Positions 1 to 7,712 of a stretch of 64,000 bases of DNA are shown in pieces. Under the pieces are notes generated by a model. It did no database searches. It was given only the letters and a program-made list of their open reading frames with translations, and was not told the origin of the DNA. The DNA lies in assembly GCF_003955715.1 (NCBI RefSeq), contig NZ_CP034463.1, forward strand, positions 8,184,001 through 8,248,000, in the 5' to 3' direction. Position numbers and translations under genes: made by a program. Numbering within the stretch: the stretch's first letter is position 1; each line of letters begins with the position of its first letter. The stretch comes from Streptomyces aquilus (GTDB taxonomy: Bacteria > Actinomycetota > Actinomycetes > Streptomycetales > Streptomycetaceae).

Positions 1-504
1 CCACCACGGTTGCCAGTCGACTCCCCGCCCCGTCCCGCCGGGCGGCCCGAAGCCGAGGTCGCGGGTGGCGCCGCCCGCGTGGCAGCAGTCGAGGACCGCG
101 AGGACATGGCTGCCGTGCGCCGCGATGCCGTCGAGCAGCGCGCCGAGCTCGCTGTCCTGGAGCATCGGCCGGCCGCCCGGCCCCAGACTGTCCTGGCACA
201 CCAGCGCCTGCGCCCAGCCGGTCGCCTCGCGCGGATCGTCGGTGCGGTACTCGCTGCCGTGCCCGCTGAACCAGAACAGCGCGGTGTCGTCCCGCCCGCA
301 CTGCCCGAGATGCCGCTCCACGGCCGCCAGCACGGCCGCCCTGGAGGCCTCCTTGTCGTGCAGGGCCTTGACCACGGGCGTCAGCGCCCCGGTCTGCCGC
401 CGCAGCCAACGCTCCGCTTCTCTCGCGTCGTTGACGCAGCCCCGCAGCCGATGGCGTCCGGGATAGTCGTCGATGCCCACGAACAAGGCGTACACGGTGC
501 GCAT
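1..504 (-). CDS. Caspase-like (peptidase C14) protein, N-terminal part
   Basis: This gene is cut by the window edge; 168 codons are visible from the ATG at 504. The visible protein is a caspase-type fold (metacaspase/C14 clan). It opens with a hydrophobic strand (YALFVGIDDYPG), then has the His motif FWFSGHGSEY (His82) and the Cys motif LDCCHAGG (Cys140/141, the second being the likely nucleophile). No signal peptide is seen, so it should act in the cytoplasm. Bacterial C14 proteins often carry C-terminal sensor or effector domains (WD40, FGE-sulfatase, NACHT); those would lie beyond position 1 and cannot be seen. The substrate is unknown. The family call is firm; the role is not known. Confidence 0.88.
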   Translation of the reverse strand, partial: MRTVYALFVGIDDYPGRHRLRGCVNDAREAERWLRRQTGALTPVVKALHDKEASRAAVLAAVERHLGQCGRDDTALFWFSGHGSEYRTDDPREATGWAQALVCQDSLGPGGRPMLQDSELGALLDGIAAHGSHVLAVLDCCHAGGATRDLGFGPPGGTGRGVDWQPWW

Positions 505-673
505 ACGGCGATCTTGCCAGCAATGACAGGGCGCATACGGGGCGTTCACGGGGCGTGAGCGGGTCGGATCCGCGCAACCCCCTGACCCGGCGGCGCGAAG
601 CGAGTTGACTGGAGCGCACCGCTCGGCCGCCTCGCGCGGGCGCGGCACCGCGAACACCGGAAGGAACAGCAGC

Positions 674-1753
674 GTGAGCTTCGGGGGACCCAACAATCCG
701 TACCAGCCGCCGTATCAACCACCACCGACGAACCCGTACCAGCCACCACCTCCCAACCCCGGTCCGTACGGCCCGCCTCCACCACCCCCGAACACCGGGC
801 CCTACGTCCCGCCCCAGCCGTATCCGTACCCCAACCCCTACCCGTACCCCAATCCTTTCCCGCCGTACGTCCCGCGGCCGCGCCCGGGTGGCCTGCTGGG
901 CGGTCTGCGCGGCGCCGAATGGCCGCCCCTGCGCGACCTGTTGCGCAGCGGACGGCAGCGGATGCACGGCTGCGCATGGCTGTTCCTGTTGCTGCCGTGC
1001 ACCTGGTTCGTGGTGCCCGGCCTGATGGTGGCGTACGTGTTCGCCCGCTCGGCCCGCGTCAGGGCGCACCGCCTCTTCCCGCCGCGCGCCCACCGCCTCT
1101 ACCACGACCCGCAGGTGACACGCCTTCAGAAGGCGCGGGCCCTGAGCGCGGCCGCCATGACCCTCGCCCTGCTCGTTGCCTACGGCAAGCCGGAGGACTT
1201 CGGCGAGGTCGAGCAGCAGTACGTGATTCGGCTCATGGTCACCCCGCCGCTGCTGCTCCTGAGCGCCCCCCTGGTGATCGCGGTGGTGTACCGCTGGGCG
1301 CCGCCGCACGCCAGGCCGTACATGGGTCAGCGGGTGCGCGCCGCGGGCAAGGCCGCCCTGTGGTACGTCGGCGCGGTGACGGCGATTTCCTTGATCATCA
1401 GCATATTCGCGCTGCTCGAATGGAAGGGACTGGCCACCGACGACGTGCCCTGGCTCGTCATCCCGTTCATGGTGTCCTTGTTCTGGCTGCTGTTCTTCCT
1501 GGCGTTCGCCACCGGCCCCGCCGTGCGCAGCGGTTTCAACTCCGCCGAGGTGCACGCGGCGCTGCCCGCCCTGCTCACCTGCGTGCTGGTCTGGGAGTTC
1601 GCGATCATCAGCCTGGCCGCGGGCGGACCGCCGCCCGGACCGCCCCTCGTCTCGGTCCTGGCGTTCGTCGGCGGCCCGGCCTCGGTGTGCGCGGTGGCCT
1701 GGTGGGAGGTTCACCGGCTCCAGACCCGGCACGGAGTGCGGCTGCGCGGCTGA
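674..1753 (+). CDS. Multi-pass membrane protein with Pro/Tyr-rich cytoplasmic N-terminus
   Basis: A 359-residue protein of unknown function. Residues 1-75 are disordered and rich in Pro, Tyr, Asn and Gly (repeated NPYQPP and PYPNP). About six hydrophobic segments follow between residues 95 and 345, and it ends in a basic tail (LQTRHGVRLRG). The GTG at 674 is chosen because AAGGAA lies 7 nt upstream and the Pro-rich segment begins there. It is clearly paralogous to the gene at 13094-14134: same architecture, a shared APPHxRP motif, a shared SxFNxxxVH motif and the same basic tail. It sits 45 bp before a LuxR response regulator. Expression and function cannot be inferred from sequence. Confidence 0.82.
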   Translation: MSFGGPNNPYQPPYQPPPTNPYQPPPPNPGPYGPPPPPPNTGPYVPPQPYPYPNPYPYPNPFPPYVPRPRPGGLLGGLRGAEWPPLRDLLRSGRQRMHGCAWLFLLLPCTWFVVPGLMVAYVFARSARVRAHRLFPPRAHRLYHDPQVTRLQKARALSAAAMTLALLVAYGKPEDFGEVEQQYVIRLMVTPPLLLLSAPLVIAVVYRWAPPHARPYMGQRVRAAGKAALWYVGAVTAISLIISIFALLEWKGLATDDVPWLVIPFMVSLFWLLFFLAFATGPAVRSGFNSAEVHAALPALLTCVLVWEFAIISLAAGGPPPGPPLVSVLAFVGGPASVCAVAWWEVHRLQTRHGVRLRG

Positions 1754-1798
1754 CGGCATGGCAAGTGCGCCCCTCGAAACCGTGATTACGTAAGCCCC

Positions 1799-2479
1799 AT
1801 GACCGCGATCAGACTGCTCCTCGTCGACGACGATCCGCTGGTGCGGGCCGGCCTGTCCCTGATGATCGGTGGTGCCGACGGCATCGAGATCGTCGGGGAG
1901 GCCGCCGACGGAAGCGATGTCGAGGCGCTCGTCGACCGCAGCCGCCCGGACGTCGTCCTCATGGACATCCGGATGCCGTCCATGGACGGCCTGACCGCCA
2001 CCGAGCGGCTGCGCGCCCGCCCCGACGCCCCGCAGGTCGTGCTCCTCACCACCTTCCACGCCGACGACCAGGTGCTGCGCGCGCTGCGCGCGGGTGCCGC
2101 CGGGTTCGTCCTGAAGGACACACCGCCCGCCGAGATCGTCGACGCGGTGCGCCGGGTCGCGGCCGGCGACCCCGTCCTGTCGCCCACGGTCACCCGCCAG
2201 TTGATGCGGCACGCGGCCGGCACCGCCGCCGACACGCGCCGCGCACGCGCGCGGGAGCGCATCGCCGCTCTCAACGACCGTGAGCGCGAGGTGGCGGTGG
2301 CCGTCGGCCGCGGCCTGTCGAACGCCGAGATCGCCGCGGAGCTCTACATGAGCGTGGCCACCGTCAAGACCCATGTCTCCCGCGTCCTCGCCAAGCTCGA
2401 CCTCAACAACCGGGTGCAGGTCGCCCTCCTTGCGTACGACGCGGGGCTTCTGGAGGAACTGGAGGAGGACGGGCACTAG
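1799..2479 (+). CDS. LuxR/NarL-family response regulator (orphan)
   Basis: A DNA-binding response regulator of 226 residues. The receiver domain (1-120) has the acidic pair at Asp10/11, the phospho-acceptor Asp56 in VVLMDIRMP and Lys in VLKD. The LuxR-type helix-turn-helix is at about 160-220 (LNDREREVAVAVGRGLSNAE...). No histidine kinase is adjacent, so its partner is elsewhere or it is an orphan. It is 45 bp downstream of a membrane protein and 44 bp upstream of a cytochrome P450, both on the same strand, so a small operon is possible. No strong ribosome site precedes the ATG. Confidence 0.93.
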   Translation: MTAIRLLLVDDDPLVRAGLSLMIGGADGIEIVGEAADGSDVEALVDRSRPDVVLMDIRMPSMDGLTATERLRARPDAPQVVLLTTFHADDQVLRALRAGAAGFVLKDTPPAEIVDAVRRVAAGDPVLSPTVTRQLMRHAAGTAADTRRARARERIAALNDREREVAVAVGRGLSNAEIAAELYMSVATVKTHVSRVLAKLDLNNRVQVALLAYDAGLLEELEEDGH

Positions 2480-2523
2480 CGGGCGGTCCCGCGCGTTGTG
2501 GGGGCGACGGGGAGGGGATCGGG

Positions 2524-3708
2524 ATGAGCGAAGTGATCGACCTGGGGGAGTACGGCGCGGCGTTCCGCACGGACCCGCATCCGGTGTACGCGCGCCTGCG
2601 CGCCCGCGGACCGGTGCACCGGGTCCGACTGCCGTCACCCGACGCCCACCACGAGACCTGGCTGATCGTGGGATACGAGGAGGCACGCGCGGCCCTCACC
2701 GACCCGCGCCTGTCCAAGGACGGCCGCAAGATCGGCGTGACGTTCCTCGACGAGGAGCTGATCGGCAAGTACCTCCTGGTCGCCGACCCGCCCCAGCACA
2801 CCCGGCTGCGCTCGCTGGTCTCCCGTGCCTTCACCATGCGCCGCGTGGAGGAACTCCGGCCCAGGATCCAGCGGATCACCGACGACCTGCTCGACGCGAT
2901 GCTCCCGCAGGGCCGCGCCGACCTCGTGGAGTCCCTCGCCTACCCGCTGCCCCTGACCGTCATCTGCGAACTCCTCGGCGTCCCCGAGCTGGACCGCACG
3001 GAGTTCCGCAAGATCTCCGGCGAGGCCGTCGCCCCCACCAGCGCCGAGAGCGAGTACGACGCGTTCGTCCGGCTCGCCGAGTACCTCACCGGCCTCATCG
3101 AGGACAAGCGGTGCGCCGGACCGAGCGGCGACCTCCTCGGCGACCTCATCCGCACCACCGCCGAGGACGGCGACCGCCTCTCCCCGGAGGAACTGCGTGG
3201 CATGGCCTTCGTCCTGCTGATCGCGGGCCATGAGACCACCGTCAACCTCATCACCAGCGGGGTGTACGCCCTGCTCACGCACCCGGGCCAACTCGCCGAC
3301 CTGCGCGCAGACATGAGCCTGATCGACGGCGCGATCGAGGAGACGCTGCGCTGGGAGGGCCCGGTGGAGAACGGCACGTTCCGCTATGCCGCCGAGCCCC
3401 TGGAGATCGGCGGTACGCACATAGCGCGGGGCGACGCGGTGATGGTCGGCCTCACCGCCGCCGACCGCGACGCGGCGCGCTACCCCGCCCCCGACCGTTT
3501 CGACCTCCACCGAGACACCCGCGGCCACCTCGCCTTCGGCCACGGCATCCACTACTGCCTGGGCGCACCCCTGGCCCGCCTGGAGGGCCGCACGGCGATC
3601 CGCACGCTGCTGGAGCGGGCACCGGAACTGGCCCTCGACGGCCCCACGGGGGAGTGGCTGCCGGGGATGCTGATGCGGGGGATGCGGAGTCTGCCGGTGC
3701 GGTGGTGA
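2524..3708 (+). CDS. Cytochrome P450 (CYP107-like)
   Basis: A heme-thiolate monooxygenase of 394 residues, the normal length for a soluble bacterial P450. It carries the I-helix oxygen-activation motif AGHETT (about 237-242), the K-helix ExxR motif (EETLRWEGP) and the heme-binding loop FGHGIHYCLG with Cys345 as axial ligand. Sequence style is closest to the Streptomyces CYP107/CYP105 group; the exact family cannot be set by eye. No ferredoxin or ferredoxin reductase gene is adjacent, so electron transfer must come from elsewhere. The substrate is unknown. A GGGGAGGGG stretch lies just before the ATG. The stop codon lies inside the first partial copy of the downstream tandem repeat. Confidence 0.94.
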   Translation: MSEVIDLGEYGAAFRTDPHPVYARLRARGPVHRVRLPSPDAHHETWLIVGYEEARAALTDPRLSKDGRKIGVTFLDEELIGKYLLVADPPQHTRLRSLVSRAFTMRRVEELRPRIQRITDDLLDAMLPQGRADLVESLAYPLPLTVICELLGVPELDRTEFRKISGEAVAPTSAESEYDAFVRLAEYLTGLIEDKRCAGPSGDLLGDLIRTTAEDGDRLSPEELRGMAFVLLIAGHETTVNLITSGVYALLTHPGQLADLRADMSLIDGAIEETLRWEGPVENGTFRYAAEPLEIGGTHIARGDAVMVGLTAADRDAARYPAPDRFDLHRDTRGHLAFGHGIHYCLGAPLARLEGRTAIRTLLERAPELALDGPTGEWLPGMLMRGMRSLPVRW

Positions 3709-3840
3709 ATCCGGCGGACTGCGGTACCGGCCTATCGCGGTGGGAATCCGGTGGAATCCGGTGGGCTGCGGTACCGGTCCATCGCGGTGGTGAATCCGGT
3801 GGGCTGCGGTACCGGTCCATCGCGGTGGTGAATCCGGTGG
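3697..3840. repeat. 38-bp tandem repeat between convergent genes
   Basis: Two perfect 38-bp units (3760-3797 and 3798-3835) each contain the palindrome GGTACC and end in GCGGTGGTGAATCC. A diverged copy lies at 3713-3749, a 10-bp partial at 3750-3759, and partial copies abut both sides, including the last codons of the P450 gene. The array fills almost the whole 157-bp gap between the convergent P450 and oxidoreductase genes. It may serve as a bidirectional terminator or simply be a slippage-prone minisatellite; no U-tract is visible. Confidence 0.9.
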
Positions 3841-3865
3841 GGCGACACCGCGGCCCCGCCGGGCG

Positions 3866-4867
3866 TCAGCCCGGCACCTCCGCCAACCGCACCGGCCGCC
3901 GCTCCCGCCGTGACACCTCGCACGCCTCGGCGATCCGCAGCGCCTGCAACGCCTCGCGCCCGTCGCAGGGGTTGGCGCGCTCACCTCGTACCACCTCGAC
4001 GAACGCGTTCAGTTCGGCCTCGTAGGCCGGTCCGAACCGCTCCAGGAACCCCGCCCACGGCTTGTCCGCGGCCGGTGGGCCCGTCGGCTCGGTGGACGCG
4101 ATCGGGGTGCGGTCGTCCAGGCCGACCACGATCTGGTCCAGCTCTCCGGCGAGCTCCATGCGGACGTCGTAGCCCGCCCCGTTCAGCCGGGTCGCCGTCG
4201 CCGTGGCCAGCGTGCCGTCGTCGAGGGTGAGGACCGCCGCGGCCGTGTCGACGTCGCCCGCCTCGCGGAACATCGCGGGCCCGGCGTCGGACCCGGCCGC
4301 GTACACGTCCACCACCTCGCGCCCGGTCACCCAGCGCAGCACGTCGAAGTCGTGGATCAGCGTGTCCCGGTACAGCCCGCCCGACACCGGCAGCCACGCG
4401 GCGGGCGGCGGCGCCTGGTCGGAGGTGAGCGCCCGTACGGTGTGCAGCCGCCCGAGCCGTCCCGAGCGCACCGCCTCCCGCGCGCCCGCGTACCCCGCGT
4501 CGAAGCGGCGCTGGAAGCCCATCTGGAGGACCGTCCCGGCCGTCTCCACCTCCTCGATGGCGTGCAGGGTGCCGGGCAGGTCGAGAGCAATCGGCTTCTC
4601 GCAGAAGACCGGAAGCCCCGAGCGTGCTGCCCGACCGATCAGTTCGGCGTGTGCCGACGTCGCCGTGGTGATCACCACGGCGTCCACGCCCCACTGGAAG
4701 ATCTCGTCCACCCCCGGCGCGGCCGTCTCACCCAGCCGGTGCGCGAGCTCCTGGGCCCGCGCCCCGTCCGCGTCCGTGAGGATGAGGGACCCGACGTCGC
4801 GATGCCGGCTGAGCGTGTTGGCGTGAATGGTGCCGATCCGGCCCGTCCCGATGACCCCGATGCGCAT
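3866..4867 (-). CDS. Gfo/Idh/MocA-family NAD(P)-dependent oxidoreductase, inositol 2-dehydrogenase-like
   Basis: A 333-residue sugar/polyol dehydrogenase. The N-terminal Rossmann fold has GTGRIG (7-12); the conserved EKPI motif sits near residue 95 and a catalytic-region DTLIHDFD (Asp/His) near 180. The sequence resembles inositol 2-dehydrogenases (IolG), which oxidise myo-inositol to scyllo-inosose, but substrate cannot be fixed in this broad family and no other iol genes are adjacent. The open frame continues far upstream; the ATG at 4867 is chosen because it begins the canonical RIGVIGTG strand. There is no ribosome site, and a TTGACA-like box sits about 35 nt upstream, consistent with a leaderless mRNA. 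It is divergent from a GntR regulator. Confidence 0.85.
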   Translation of the reverse strand: MRIGVIGTGRIGTIHANTLSRHRDVGSLILTDADGARAQELAHRLGETAAPGVDEIFQWGVDAVVITTATSAHAELIGRAARSGLPVFCEKPIALDLPGTLHAIEEVETAGTVLQMGFQRRFDAGYAGAREAVRSGRLGRLHTVRALTSDQAPPPAAWLPVSGGLYRDTLIHDFDVLRWVTGREVVDVYAAGSDAGPAMFREAGDVDTAAAVLTLDDGTLATATATRLNGAGYDVRMELAGELDQIVVGLDDRTPIASTEPTGPPAADKPWAGFLERFGPAYEAELNAFVEVVRGERANPCDGREALQALRIAEACEVSRRERRPVRLAEVPG

Positions 4868-4969
4868 GTGAACAAAGTGTGGTCGCGGACCTCCCGCTGT
4901 CAATGCATATGTCTGGACAATCTGACTACACAACTTCCCGTCAACCGGCCGCGGAGCTACGCTCGGCCC
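4868..4969. promoter_or_regulatory. Divergent promoter region with TGTC-TG-GACA dyad
   Basis: This 102-bp region separates the oxidoreductase from the GntR gene. It holds ATGTCTGGACAAT at 4909-4921, a TGTC-NN-GACA inverted repeat like the one before the ROK kinase (5798-5813). For the minus-strand gene there is TTGACA (4903-4898). For the plus-strand gene TACGCT (4958-4963) ends 6 nt before the GTG, the usual layout of a leaderless Streptomyces promoter. Operator assignment to the GntR protein is inference. Confidence 0.6.
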
Positions 4970-5734
4970 GTGCCGAAACCAGATGTGGACCCGACCGTGA
5001 CACTCGACCTCAGTGTGGACCGGAGCAGCCCGGTGCCGTTGTACTTCCAGCTGTCCCAGCAGCTGGAGGCCGCGATCGAGCACGGAACGCTCACCCCGGG
5101 CAGCCTGCTGGGCAACGAGATCGAGCTCGCCGCGCGCCTCGGCCTGTCCCGGCCGACCGTCCGCCAGGCCATCCAGTCGCTCGTCGACAAGGGCCTGCTC
5201 GTACGCCGCCGCGGCGTCGGCACGCAGGTCGTGCACAGCCAGGTCAAGCGCCCGCTGGAACTCAGCAGCCTCTACGACGACCTGGAGACGGCCGGCCAGC
5301 GCCCGGCGACCAAGGTCATCGTCAACACCGTCGTCCCGGCCTCCGCCGAGGTCGCCGCCGCGCTCGGCGTGGCCGAGGACAGTGACGTGCATCGCGTCGA
5401 GCGGCTGCGCCTCGCGCACGGCGAGCCGATGGCCTACCTGTGCAACTTCATCCCGCCGGGCCTGCTCGACCTGGACACCGCCCAGCTGGAGTCCACCGGC
5501 CTGTACCGGCTGATGCGCTCCGCCGGGATCACCCTGCACAGCGCCCGCCAGTCCATCGGCGCCCGCGCCGCCACCGCCGCCGAGGCCGAGCGGCTCGCCG
5601 AGGAGGAGGGCGCCCCGCTGCTCACCATGCAGCGGGTGACCTTCGACGACACCGGCCGCGCGGTCGAGTTCGGCACGCACACCTACCGGCCGACCCGCTA
5701 TTCGTTCGAGTTCCAGCTGCTCGTGCGGCCGTAG
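4970..5734 (+). CDS. GntR/HutC-family transcriptional regulator
   Basis: A 254-residue repressor-type regulator. The winged helix GntR domain is at about 20-90 (LGLSRPTVRQAIQSLVDKGL is the recognition region) and a UTRA ligand-binding domain fills 100-250. UTRA domains of this subfamily bind sugars, sugar phosphates or other small carbon metabolites. The GTG at 4970 is preferred because TACGCT sits 6 nt upstream and the preceding open frame is non-homologous. It lies between the divergent dehydrogenase and the ROK kinase; the same dyad occurs at both promoters, so it probably controls both and itself. Confidence 0.9.
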   Translation: MPKPDVDPTVTLDLSVDRSSPVPLYFQLSQQLEAAIEHGTLTPGSLLGNEIELAARLGLSRPTVRQAIQSLVDKGLLVRRRGVGTQVVHSQVKRPLELSSLYDDLETAGQRPATKVIVNTVVPASAEVAAALGVAEDSDVHRVERLRLAHGEPMAYLCNFIPPGLLDLDTAQLESTGLYRLMRSAGITLHSARQSIGARAATAAEAERLAEEEGAPLLTMQRVTFDDTGRAVEFGTHTYRPTRYSFEFQLLVRP

Positions 5735-5797
5735 AGAACGGTCTGAGCGGGTCCGGCGGGGCGCTGGAAGGCCGCTGGGACAGGACCGACTTGGTCG

Positions 5798-5813
5798 CAA
5801 TGTCAGGACATTG
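5798..5813. promoter_or_regulatory. 16-bp dyad CAATGTC-AG-GACATTG upstream of ROK kinase
   Basis: A perfect 7+2+7 inverted repeat 72 bp before the kinase start. Its core matches the imperfect dyad in the divergent promoter at 4909-4921 (ATGTC-N-GGACA). It is the most likely operator for the GntR regulator encoded immediately upstream. The size and spacing suit a dimeric winged-helix protein. Confidence 0.6.
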
Positions 5814-5884
5814 TGGCCGCCCGGAACCGCCCCGGTGTTTCCCCGTACGGCACCCATACCGGCGGTGAGGCAGAATCGAGGCCG

Positions 5885-7033
5885 ATGAGCACCTACGGCA
5901 ACTTCAGCGCCCCGATCGGCTCCCGCCGCGCCCCGGCCCTGCGCACGGTCGGCACCCGCGAGCGCCGCTCCCACCTCACCGCGCCCCGCGTGCCCACCGT
6001 GGGCATCGACATCGGCGGGACCAAGGTGATGGCCGGAGTCGTCGACGCCGACGGCAACATCCTGGAGAAGCTCCGGACCGAGACGCCGGACAAGTCCAAG
6101 AGCCCGAAGGTCGTCGAGGACACCATCGTCGAGCTGGTCCTGGACCTCTCCGACCGGCACGACGTGCACGCGGTCGGCATCGGCGCGGCCGGCTGGGTCG
6201 ACGCCGACCGCAACCGCATCCTGTTCGCCCCCCACCTGTCCTGGCGCAACGAGCCGCTGCGCGACCGCCTCGCGGGCCGTCTCGCCGTGCCCGTCCTCGT
6301 CGACAACGACGCCAACTCCGCCGCCTGGGCCGAGTGGCGCTTCGGCGCCGGCCGCGGCGAGGACCACCTCGTCATGATCACGCTCGGCACCGGCATCGGC
6401 GGCGCGATCCTGGAGGACGGCCAGGTCAAGCGCGGCAAGTACGGCGTCGCCGGCGAGTTCGGCCATATGCAGGTCGTTCCCGGCGGGCACCGCTGCCCGT
6501 GCGGCAACCGCGGCTGCTGGGAGCAGTACAGCTCCGGCAACGCGCTGGTCCGCGAGGCCAAGGAACTGGCCGCCGCCGACTCCCCGGTGGCGTACGGGAT
6601 CATCGAGCACGTCAAGGGCCAGATCGGCGACATCACGGGCCCGATGATCACGGAGCTGGCCCGTGAGGGCGACGCGATGTGCATCGAGCTGCTCCAGGAC
6701 ATCGGCCAGTGGCTCGGCGTCGGCATCGCCAACCTCGCCGCCGCCCTCGACCCGTCCTGCTTCGTGATCGGCGGCGGTGTCTCGGCCGCCGACGAGCTGC
6801 TGATCGGCCCCGCGCGGGACGCGTTCAAGCGCCAGCTCACCGGCCGCGGCTACCGCCCCGAGGCACGCATAGTCCGAGCCCAGCTCGGCCCCGAGGCCGG
6901 CATGGTCGGCGCCGCGGACCTGGCGCGGCTGGTCGCCCGCCGCTTCCGGCGCGCCAACCGACGCCGCGTCGAGCGGTACGAGCGCTACGCGAAGTACACG
7001 GAGGCCCGCCGCACCACCCGGGAGTCCCTGTGA
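5885..7033 (+). CDS. ROK-family sugar kinase, glucokinase-like
   Basis: A 382-residue ATP-dependent hexose kinase. After a basic 38-residue extension come the phosphate-binding motif DIGGTK (42-47), the sugar-binding DNDANSAAWAE, and the ROK zinc motif HRCPCGNRGCWE (Cys ligands) near residue 200. ATP-binding glycines (GGGVSAADELL) follow near 300. ROK enzymes phosphorylate glucose, fructose, ManNAc or related sugars; this context does not settle which. The C-terminus has a very basic tail. The ATG at 5885 has a weak GAGG site; an in-frame upstream start at 5813 would place the operator-like dyad outside the promoter, so the shorter protein is preferred. The downstream gene overlaps by GTGA. 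Confidence 0.88.
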   Translation: MSTYGNFSAPIGSRRAPALRTVGTRERRSHLTAPRVPTVGIDIGGTKVMAGVVDADGNILEKLRTETPDKSKSPKVVEDTIVELVLDLSDRHDVHAVGIGAAGWVDADRNRILFAPHLSWRNEPLRDRLAGRLAVPVLVDNDANSAAWAEWRFGAGRGEDHLVMITLGTGIGGAILEDGQVKRGKYGVAGEFGHMQVVPGGHRCPCGNRGCWEQYSSGNALVREAKELAAADSPVAYGIIEHVKGQIGDITGPMITELAREGDAMCIELLQDIGQWLGVGIANLAAALDPSCFVIGGGVSAADELLIGPARDAFKRQLTGRGYRPEARIVRAQLGPEAGMVGAADLARLVARRFRRANRRRVERYERYAKYTEARRTTRESL

Positions 7034-7614
7034 CGGCCTCGCTGCCCCGCCAGGCCGCCCACTCCCCGGACGAGCCGCCCCGACCGACCGAGGACCGCCG
7101 CCACCGCAACCGCCGCCGGGCACTCACGCTGCTCATCATCGTGCTGCTCATCGGCGTCCCGGCCGGCTATCTGGTGATCTCCGCCAACCAGAGCCGCAAC
7201 AGCGGCAAGGACAAGGAGGAGAAGTACTCGGCGACCGGCCTCAGCGCCGGGTACCCGTCGAAGGTCCAGCGCCGGCTGTACCAGGTGCCGGTCCCGCACC
7301 CCGCGGACCAGATCGCCTACTACGAGACCAACAACTGGCGGACCAGCCGCCTCTACGTCCAGTTCCGCACCTCCAACGCGGGCCTGGACACCTTCCTCGC
7401 GGGCGTCGGCGTCGGCCGTGACGATCTCGAGAAGGGCGACATCACCATCAGCGCCCGCGACCAGAAGATCACCGGCTGGACCTTCACCGGCCCCGGCCCC
7501 TGGGCGGGCCTGGTCCACAAGCAGAAGAACCCGGCGCCGACCCAGGACATCGTCGTGAACACCGCGGACCCGGCCAACCCGATGGTGTACGTCGTCTCGC
7601 GCACGGTCCCGTAG
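7030..7614 (+). CDS. Single-pass membrane-anchored protein of unknown function
   Basis: A 194-residue protein starting at a GTG that overlaps the kinase stop codon, so the two are translationally coupled. Residues 1-30 are charged and basic, 31-52 form one hydrophobic anchor (ALTLLIIVLLIGVPAGYLVI), and the remaining 140 residues should lie outside the membrane. The outer domain has no motif I recognise; it contains alternating aromatic beta-strand-like stretches (SRLYVQFRTSN, KITGWTFTGPGPWAG). Conserved pairing with a sugar kinase hints at a role in sugar sensing or the cell envelope, but this is only context. Confidence 0.8.
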   Translation: MTASLPRQAAHSPDEPPRPTEDRRHRNRRRALTLLIIVLLIGVPAGYLVISANQSRNSGKDKEEKYSATGLSAGYPSKVQRRLYQVPVPHPADQIAYYETNNWRTSRLYVQFRTSNAGLDTFLAGVGVGRDDLEKGDITISARDQKITGWTFTGPGPWAGLVHKQKNPAPTQDIVVNTADPANPMVYVVSRTVP

Positions 7615-7644
7615 GCAGGGGGTGCGGCCCGTCGCCGGAGCCGA

Positions 7645-7667
7645 TTGTCAGACCCCGCCCGTAGAGT
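7645..7667 (+). promoter_or_regulatory. RecA-independent DNA-damage-type promoter before SNF2 gene
   Basis: TTGTCAGAC, exactly 8 bp, then TAGAGT. The published actinobacterial RecA-independent damage promoter (PafBC-dependent) is TTGTCRGTG-N8-TANNNT, so this matches spacing, the -10 box and seven of nine upstream bases. The expected transcription start is about 40 nt before the helicase ATG. Confidence 0.6.
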
Positions 7668-7712
7668 CGTAGACGTCTGATCCGACACACGGGTGGGGAG
7701 GTGGCAGGACGT

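Noticed and set aside
2524..3708. P450 plus regulator as a secondary-metabolite cluster
   Set aside because: No PKS, NRPS, terpene or tailoring genes are nearby; a lone P450 does not define a biosynthetic cluster.
3866..4867. Assigning the oxidoreductase firmly as iolG
   Set aside because: The family is too broad and no other inositol genes are adjacent; only an inositol-dehydrogenase-like call is justified.
4868..7123. Long open frame on the minus strand extending upstream of the Gfo/Idh/MocA gene
   Set aside because: It is antisense to the GntR and ROK genes and has the biased composition of a shadow frame; family homology starts only at 4867.
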